DNA from: Cellvibrionales bacterium UBA1854
GTDB taxonomy: Bacteria > Pseudomonadota > Gammaproteobacteria > Pseudomonadales > Porticoccaceae
NCBI GenBank assembly: GCA_002338445.1
Contig: DDII01000038.1
Location: 58,016 to 107,789 of the forward strand
Direction of reading: 5' to 3'
DNA length: 49,774 bases
Part shown: positions 45,204-49,774 of the stretch, piece by piece
How the letters are laid out: the number at the start of each line of letters is the position of its first letter
Position numbering within the stretch: position 1 is the stretch's first letter
Position numbers and translations under genes: made by a program
The notes under the pieces: model-generated
What the model saw: the letters and a program-made list of their open reading frames with translations, nothing else
Databases searched by the model: none
Told to the model about the DNA's origin: nothing

Positions 45204-45641
45204 TTAATTCTCAAGTACAAAAGTTACCGGTCCGTCATTACACAATGAAACTTGCATATTGGCTCCAAAAATTCCCGCTGCAATATTTTTATAGATAAAG
45301 TGGGCCCGCTCGACGAAGTATTCATAAATCAACTTCGCGTGGTCGGGTGGTGCGGCGCCAGAGAAGCTTGGTCGAAGACCCTTTTGGGTGTCAGCTGCCA
45401 AAGTAAATTGAGATATTATTAATAAGTTTCCTGATACATCTTGAAGGGAAAGATTCATCCGACTGCTATCATCGGAGAAAACTCTGAGGCCAAGCACGCG
45501 CTTTAGCATTTGTTCAGCAGAGGTTTCATTATCGTTTTTCTGAATACCGAGAAAGAGAACCAGTCCCTGGCTAATTTCTGCTACGACAGCTCCTTTTACA
45601 TTTACCTGTGCCGAGGTGACTCGTTGAATCAGGCCAATCAC
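45204..45641 (-). CDS. dtd: D-aminoacyl-tRNA deacylase
   Basis: Dtd hydrolyses D-aminoacyl-tRNAs and glycine mischarged on tRNA-Ala. The catalytic motifs SQFTLAADT and NDGPVTF (Gly-cisPro) are intact, as is FFVER-like YFVERAHF. Starting at GTG 45641 gives 145 residues beginning VIGLIQRVTSAQV, exactly the E. coli length and alignment; the upstream TTG at 45659 would add MPWFKL. No clear ribosome binding site precedes the GTG, so the start is a family-based choice. Confidence 0.94.
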   Translation of the reverse strand: MIGLIQRVTSAQVNVKGAVVAEISQGLVLFLGIQKNDNETSAEQMLKRVLGLRVFSDDSSRMNLSLQDVSGNLLIISQFTLAADTQKGLRPSFSGAAPPDHAKLIYEYFVERAHFIYKNIAAGIFGANMQVSLCNDGPVTFVLEN

Positions 45642-45851
45642 AAGTTTAAACCACGGCAAGGAGAATTGTTAGTTTTGCGACTCATCATCTATATAATACT
45701 ACTTTTGATCTTCACTTTATGGTACCGGTGTTATTTGAAAAACACATTTTTATTTATGCACATCCCAGCAAGTATTCAGGAAGATGTCTCATTAATTCGA
45801 TATCTCACTTCGTTGATTGTGAATATCCGATAACTTTTTGGAAAACTTAAA

Positions 45852-47669
45852 CTAAATGCTTTTTGAGGCTCGTTTTCGGGCATTTTCAGTAAGTAGCTTT
45901 TTTCGTAATCGTATTGAATGAGGCGTGATTTCTACAAGTTCATCCTCGGCGATAAATTCGAGGGCTTGCTCTAGGGTGTGTTTAACTGGTGGGGTGAGAA
46001 TCAGGTTTTCGTCCGTCCCAGCGGCACGCACGTTGCTTAACTGCTTTGCTTTTGCTGGGTTTACGGACAGATCGTTGCTACGGGTGTGGAGGCCCAATAT
46101 TTGACCTTCGTAAACCTCCAACCCATGACCTATAAACAATCGACCCCTATCCTGCAGTGTGTGAAGCGCATATGCGAGGGTCTTTCCGGCAACCTTGGAG
46201 ACAAGGACACCATTCTTTCTCACTCCCAGAATACCTGGCTTTGCAATACCATAGTGGTTAAATATACTGGTCAGAATCCCAGAACCACTTGTCATTGTGA
46301 GAAATTGTGACCTAAAACCAATCATTCCTCTGGATGGTGCAATAAATTCAAGTCTAATTCGCCCTTTTCCATCTGGTTCCATATTGGAAATCTTTGCCTT
46401 TCGGACCCCCATTTCCTCCATGACAGCGCCTTGATGCTGATCTTCTATATCGATGACGACAAGTTCAAAGGGTTCAAGCGTATTTCCGCCCTCTTCTTTT
46501 TGGATCACTTCGGGTCTTGAAACGCCCAGCTCATACCCTTCACGACGCATATTTTCAATCAGAACTGATAGGTGTAACTCACCTCGGCCGGAGACAGTGA
46601 ATTTGTCAGGCGATTCTCCCTCTTCGACTCTAAGTGCCACATTGTGCATGAGCTCTTGTTCAAGTCGCTCTCTGATATTGCGTGATGTTATGTGCTTGCC
46701 CTCTCGACCCGCAAATGGGGAATCGTTCACTTGAAAGGTCATACGGACAGTGGGTTCGTCAACAGACAGGGGTGGGAGCGCCTCAATTTTTTCGTGAGTA
46801 CAAATGGTGTCTGAGATGTTTAACCCTTCAATTCCCGTAATACATACGATGTCTCCTGCTTGAGCTTCATCAACCTCGATCCTCTCCAGGCCTACATATC
46901 CCATAATTGAGATTATTCGAGCTTTTCTTTGCTCGCCGTTACGGTCGATTACAATAACCTGTATTTTTGGCGTCATAAGACCGCGAGCAATTCGACCAAT
47001 TCCTATCACACCTACATAACTGTTGTAATCCAAAGCACTAATCTGCATTTGTAGAGGCCCTAAAATATCTACTTTCGGAGCACTTACTTTCTCTGATATC
47101 AACTTTAGCAGCGGCATCATATCTTCTGCTATATCGTCTGGCTCGAGACCAGCGACTCCATGCAAAGCCGAAGCGTAGATAACCGGAAAATCCAGCTGTG
47201 CATCTGTTCCCCCTAAGCGGTCAAACAGATCAAAAACCTGGTCTAATACCCAGTCAGGGCGGGCTCCCGGCCGGTCTATCTTATTAATTACCAAAATTGG
47301 ATTGAGGTTTTTTTCAAATGCCTTCTGAGTGACAAAGCGGGTTTGTGGCATTGGGCCGTCCACCGCATCTACCAGCAACAACACTGAATCCACCATGGAT
47401 AGGACGCGCTCAACCTCCCCTCCAAAATCAGCATGACCAGGGGTGTCGACGATATTTATACGGTACTGATTCCAGTTTATCGCAGTATTCTTAGCAAGGA
47501 TAGTTATTCCCCTCTCTCTTTCTTGTACGTTTGAGTCCATGATCCGTTCTGTTTCCATGCTTTTACGATCTAGGGTTCCTGTTTGTTGCAGGAGTTTGTC
47601 AACCAAAGTCGTTTTACCATGATCAACGTGGGCAATGATCGCTATGTTCCTGATAATGTGTGCTGACAT
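45852..47669 (-). CDS. typA: Translational GTPase TypA/BipA
   Basis: BipA is a ribosome-binding GTPase needed for 50S assembly and growth under stress and cold. The 605-residue protein has G1 AHVDHGKTTLVDKL, the switch region with ERERGITILAKNTAI, G3 DTPGHADFGGEVERVL, G4 NKIDRPGARPDW, a beta-barrel domain II, EF-G-like domains III and V, and the family-specific C-terminus (RGRLFIGHGLEVYEGQI, then RAAGTDENL). It is complete and stands alone. It is divergent from glnII across a 493-nt region. Confidence 0.97.
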   Translation of the reverse strand: MSAHIIRNIAIIAHVDHGKTTLVDKLLQQTGTLDRKSMETERIMDSNVQERERGITILAKNTAINWNQYRINIVDTPGHADFGGEVERVLSMVDSVLLLVDAVDGPMPQTRFVTQKAFEKNLNPILVINKIDRPGARPDWVLDQVFDLFDRLGGTDAQLDFPVIYASALHGVAGLEPDDIAEDMMPLLKLISEKVSAPKVDILGPLQMQISALDYNSYVGVIGIGRIARGLMTPKIQVIVIDRNGEQRKARIISIMGYVGLERIEVDEAQAGDIVCITGIEGLNISDTICTHEKIEALPPLSVDEPTVRMTFQVNDSPFAGREGKHITSRNIRERLEQELMHNVALRVEEGESPDKFTVSGRGELHLSVLIENMRREGYELGVSRPEVIQKEEGGNTLEPFELVVIDIEDQHQGAVMEEMGVRKAKISNMEPDGKGRIRLEFIAPSRGMIGFRSQFLTMTSGSGILTSIFNHYGIAKPGILGVRKNGVLVSKVAGKTLAYALHTLQDRGRLFIGHGLEVYEGQILGLHTRSNDLSVNPAKAKQLSNVRAAGTDENLILTPPVKHTLEQALEFIAEDELVEITPHSIRLRKKLLTENARKRASKSI

Positions 47670-47744
47670 ATTTGTTCGCCGTTTAGCTCTGGGGAGGTTA
47701 CCTTGGATCGGGAGGAGGGGTACTGCATGCCTTTTAGCGGAGCG

Positions 47745-47750
47745 ATTATA
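47745..47750 (-). promoter_or_regulatory. Candidate -10 element for typA
   Basis: A perfect TATAAT on the minus strand gives a start near 47738 and a leader of about 70 nt. The -35 at 16-nt spacing (TGGCGA) matches the consensus at only 3 of 6 positions. Confidence 0.45.
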
Positions 47751-47868
47751 CGAAAAAAACCAATATTCGCCACATATTTTGATAAGTTTTTTCCGTAGCC
47801 TAGGACGAATCTTGTTTTTTCGGAGACAGAGTAAGTTTGATGTAAATTCGAACGCTTTTGATCGATAA

Positions 47869-47887
47869 TCGCACCATAAAAGTGCCT
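47869..47887 (+). promoter_or_regulatory. NtrC-like enhancer site 1
   Basis: TCGCACCATAAAAGTGCCT contains GCAC-N7-GTGC, the core dyad of NtrC sites such as those of the E. coli glnA enhancer. The centre is about 170 bp upstream of the predicted sigma-54 start and about 30 bp (three helical turns) from site 2. Confidence 0.55.
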
Positions 47888-47898
47888 ATGTGCTTCTA

Positions 47899-47917
47899 TT
47901 GCACCAGTATATAGCAA
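47899..47917 (+). promoter_or_regulatory. NtrC-like enhancer site 2 (weaker)
   Basis: TTGCACCAGTATATAGCAA matches the left arm TGCACCA of the NtrC consensus perfectly and the right arm at 4 of 7 bases (GCA retained). The pairing with site 1 at helical phasing is what makes it credible. Confidence 0.45.
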
Positions 47918-48021
47918 TTACCGGTTGCAAAACGTATTATTTCTGCGCTCTTGGTCAAATATTTTCTATTGAAGTCCTTATCTGATCTATGGTTTGGTCT
48001 GTAAAAGCCTAAAAAGATATC

Positions 48022-48038
48022 TTGGCACAGCATTTGCG
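48022..48038 (+). promoter_or_regulatory. glnII: Sigma-54 promoter of glnII
   Basis: TTGGCACAGCATTTGCG matches the -24/-12 consensus (TGGCAC, then TTGC at the exact spacing; GG and GC in phase). Transcription would start near 48049, giving a leader of about 114 nt to ATG 48163. Sigma-54 dependence implies activation by a bacterial enhancer-binding protein, here most likely NtrC. Confidence 0.8.
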
Positions 48039-48162
48039 TCGCCCTTTACCGGCGCTTTTGTTTCGCTGGAGCGAGTTACGCTCCTGTTTAAGTTGCCTGA
48101 AAGCTTGAGGCGTAATAAAACGCCAAATTGAAATAAATTTTAAACTGGGAGATTTCTCGAAG

Positions 48163-49170
48163 ATGAAAGCAAAATTAGAATATATTTGGTTAGATGGTTA
48201 CACCCCCACGCAGAGTCTGCGGAGCAAGACGCAGATCCGGAATAATTTTGGCGGCACGTTAGAAGAGTGCCCGATGTGGTCTTTCGATGGTAGCTCCACC
48301 GAGCAGGCGCCAGGGGATGCTTCAGATTGTCTGCTAAAGCCTGTGGCTATCTTTCCTGATCCTGATCGTTCAAACGCTTATCTTGTAATGACGGAGGTCT
48401 TGAACGCAGATGGAACGCCCCACGCGTCAAATGGTCGGGCGACGATTGATGATGATGACGATGATTTTTGGTTCGGATTTGAACAAGAATACTTCCTTTG
48501 GGATGTGGATACGAAATTGCCACCTGGATTTCCATCGGGCGGCTATCCGGGTCCTCAGGGTCCCTACTATTGCTCAGTAGGAGCAGCGAATGCTCATGGG
48601 CGCGACTGTGTTGAGGAGCATTTAGATATGTGTCTTGAGGCAGATATTAATGTAGAAGGAATCAATGCTGAGGTGGCGGCGGGGCAATGGGAGTTTCAAG
48701 TTTTTGCCAAAGGTGCGAAACGAGCCGGAGATGAAACCTGGGTTGCTCGATACCTGTTAGAACGAACCGGCGAAAAATATGGTTATTCTATTAACTACCA
48801 CCCAAAGCCATTTGGAACATTAGATTGGAATGGTTCGGGAATGCATGCTAACTTCTCTAACGGCGTCATGAGAGAGTGCGGTGATGAAGCTACTTTTAAC
48901 AAGATTTGTGACAACTTTGGAAACAACATCGACCGACACATGAGTGTTTATGGTGCTGATAACGACCAGAGACTCACGGGTGAGCACGAAACTCAGGCAT
49001 TTGACCAATTTAGTTATGGAGTGTCGGATCGGGGTGCTTCGATCAGGATCCCGGTGGGCACCGTTGAGAATGGATGGAAAGGTCGTTTAGAGGACCGCCG
49101 AACTGCCTCCAACGCTGATCCTTACAAAGTTGCTGCAGCGATAATTAAAACTACGAAGGAAGCATTGTAA
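48163..49170 (+). CDS. glnII: Glutamine synthetase type II
   Basis: GSII condenses glutamate and ammonia with ATP to glutamine. The 335-residue protein is clearly the short, eukaryote-like GSII and not the roughly 470-residue GSI. It starts KLEYIWLDGYTPTQSLRSKT, followed by FDGSSTEQAPGDASDCLLKP, FWFGFEQEYFLW, GINAEVAAGQWEFQVFAKGA, DWNGSGMHANFSN and LEDRRTASNADPY, as in Rhizobium and Frankia GlnII. It lacks the GSI adenylylation loop, so GlnE-type control should not apply. A run of six aspartates (D96-D101) precedes the FWFGFEQEY motif. It is followed by ntrB. Confidence 0.96.
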   Translation: MKAKLEYIWLDGYTPTQSLRSKTQIRNNFGGTLEECPMWSFDGSSTEQAPGDASDCLLKPVAIFPDPDRSNAYLVMTEVLNADGTPHASNGRATIDDDDDDFWFGFEQEYFLWDVDTKLPPGFPSGGYPGPQGPYYCSVGAANAHGRDCVEEHLDMCLEADINVEGINAEVAAGQWEFQVFAKGAKRAGDETWVARYLLERTGEKYGYSINYHPKPFGTLDWNGSGMHANFSNGVMRECGDEATFNKICDNFGNNIDRHMSVYGADNDQRLTGEHETQAFDQFSYGVSDRGASIRIPVGTVENGWKGRLEDRRTASNADPYKVAAAIIKTTKEAL

Positions 49171-49290
49171 TACAGAATAAGTGTTGCAATTTCGGGTGCA
49201 AAACCGGATTGAAAGGGGATAGCACCCGTGTTTTCATGAAAAATTTGGGGGCACTTTTGACATTACTTGAAGCTCTCTACAGGCATGTAG

Positions 49291-49327
49291 ACACTCAAAA
49301 CGCACCATTGAGGTGCGTTTTGAGTGT
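49291..49327 (+). terminator. Terminator/hairpin after glnII
   Basis: A perfect 16-bp stem (49291-49306 with 49312-49327) closes a 5-nt loop. Its GC core CGCACC/GGTGCG is followed by TTTT within the stem extension. It lies about 120 nt after the glnII stop and 134 nt before ntrB, so it may reduce readthrough into ntrB, as between glnA and glnL in E. coli. The flanking AAAA makes it usable in both directions. Confidence 0.65.
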
Positions 49328-49460
49328 GCATGAGTTATAGTGGCGCTTTTGGTTTTGCGTTGATCGAGGATCGTGCCTGCGTCCGGCCTCAGGGCACTCT
49401 TGGCTTAGATATTTCCTCGCCTTTACATTTGCTTTCATTAGCTTGCAGGTAGGGCCATTG

Positions 49461-49774
49461 ATGTTGGATAGAATCGAAGACAAACACTACCTGTCGTTGC
49501 TAGGCAGCCTTAACACTGCCGTGGTGCTGGCTGATGACACTTTATCTATCGTCTATGTGAACTCTGCGGCTGAAGCGATTCTTAAGATTGGATTTACTAA
49601 GCTTCGGGGGAATAAAATTTACGACCTTTTCTCCGAACCTGCGCAATCGCGCCGGGTCATGAGAGAGGCCATCCACTCTAATCAATCGTTTACCAAAAGA
49701 CATGAGTCCGTTCACATCAATGATTCAAAAGGTAATTTGATTGACTATTCTGCCACGCCGGTCCAGTCAAACAA
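49461..49774 (+). CDS. glnL: Nitrogen regulation sensor kinase NtrB, N-terminal part (cut by window end)
   Basis: An open frame runs from ATG 49461 (AGGTAGGG upstream) to the window end, about 104 residues. It reads MLDRIEDKHYLSLLGSLNTA, then VLADDTLSIVYVNSAAEAIL, matching the PAS domain of NtrB/GlnL (E. coli: [26 protein letters not shown]). The histidine-kinase part lies beyond the window. NtrB phosphorylates NtrC when nitrogen is limiting; together with the sigma-54 promoter upstream this suggests a glnII-ntrB-ntrC locus. The identification rests on PAS similarity plus context. Confidence 0.85.
   Translation, partial: MLDRIEDKHYLSLLGSLNTAVVLADDTLSIVYVNSAAEAILKIGFTKLRGNKIYDLFSEPAQSRRVMREAIHSNQSFTKRHESVHINDSKGNLIDYSATPVQSN

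Larger units (their letters stand above)
47670..48162. other. Intergenic region between typA and glnII with promoters
   Basis: The 493-nt spacer holds no credible gene. It contains a TATAAT -10 for typA on the minus strand (47745-47750), two NtrC-like dyads (47869-47887, 47899-47917) and a sigma-54 promoter for glnII (48022-48038). A hairpin-capable GC-rich stretch occurs near 48036-48056 (GCGTCGCC...GGCGC) at the start of the expected glnII leader. Confidence 0.6.

Noticed and set aside
45510..45833. 107-codon frame running from antisense dtd into the dtd-typA spacer
   Set aside because: The first half is antisense to dtd. The second half is hydrophobic because the spacer is AT-rich. AAGGAG at 45657-45661 is not followed by a matching start.
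47890..47904. GTGC-N7-GCAC dyad between the two NtrC-like sites
   Set aside because: The arms are in the opposite orientation to the NtrC consensus (GCAC-N7-GTGC). It arises from the inner halves of the two real candidates.
47642..47917. 91-codon frame on the minus strand overlapping the typA start and upstream region
   Set aside because: It overlaps the typA start and its promoter, has no motif and no conserved context.

Overview
This window is a stretch of a gammaproteobacterial chromosome, most likely from a free-living marine lineage. The blocks rpmB-rpmG, rppH-ptsP-lgt-thyA-folA, tolC/nudF-DUF1249-parE-parC and ctpA-envC-gpmI, together with argE-argA, mpl, dtd and typA, have the order and protein lengths expected of Gammaproteobacteria. 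A TonB2-type energiser operon, a TonB-dependent receptor and moderate-to-low GC with AT-rich spacers fit a marine, nutrient-scavenging lifestyle. I cannot name genus or family from sequence alone. No rRNA, tRNA, CRISPR array, insertion sequence or prophage was seen.

Layout: 0-0.9 kb ribosomal proteins L28 and L33, a strong nested inverted repeat and a cold-shock protein. 1.2-3.3 kb a DUF481 outer-membrane protein, an orphan gcvH and a HAD phosphatase. 3.4-8.7 kb rppH-ptsP-lgt-thyA-folA (RNA 5'-end processing, nitrogen PTS, lipoprotein lipidation, thymidylate/folate), closed by a hairpin terminator. 8.8-13.9 kb a six-gene TonB2-type operon (DUF3450, TtpC-like, ExbB, ExbD, TonB, TPR). 14-18.4 kb amino-acid biosynthesis (ilvD, argA, argE), all on the minus strand. 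18.6-26.5 kb an accessory block: a minus-strand set (nitrilase-fold protein, aldehyde dehydrogenase, TrpB2-type PLP enzyme) divergent from a plus-strand aromatic-acid-type MFS transporter and a TonB-dependent receptor. 26.6-29.7 kb ilvE, a family-25 glycosyltransferase and waaA (Kdo transferase). 29.7-36.9 kb tolC, nudF, DUF1249, parE and parC. 36.9-43.6 kb ctpA, envC, gpmI and an RND/MMPL exporter. 43.8-47.7 kb mpl, dtd and typA. 48-49.8 kb a type II (eukaryote-like) glutamine synthetase with a near-consensus sigma-54 promoter and two NtrC-like sites, followed by the truncated start of ntrB/glnL.

How the parts work together: the TonB2 operon can energise receptors such as the one at 24 kb. 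The accessory block looks like an uptake-and-conversion module for an unidentified, probably aromatic or carboxylate compound: outer-membrane receptor, inner-membrane H+ symporter, then soluble enzymes. Its nitrilase-fold protein has alanine where the catalytic cysteine should be. At the right end, nitrogen assimilation seems to be built around GSII in the slot where most Gammaproteobacteria keep glnA (GSI), under NtrBC/sigma-54 control. These two regions are the most interesting parts of the window.
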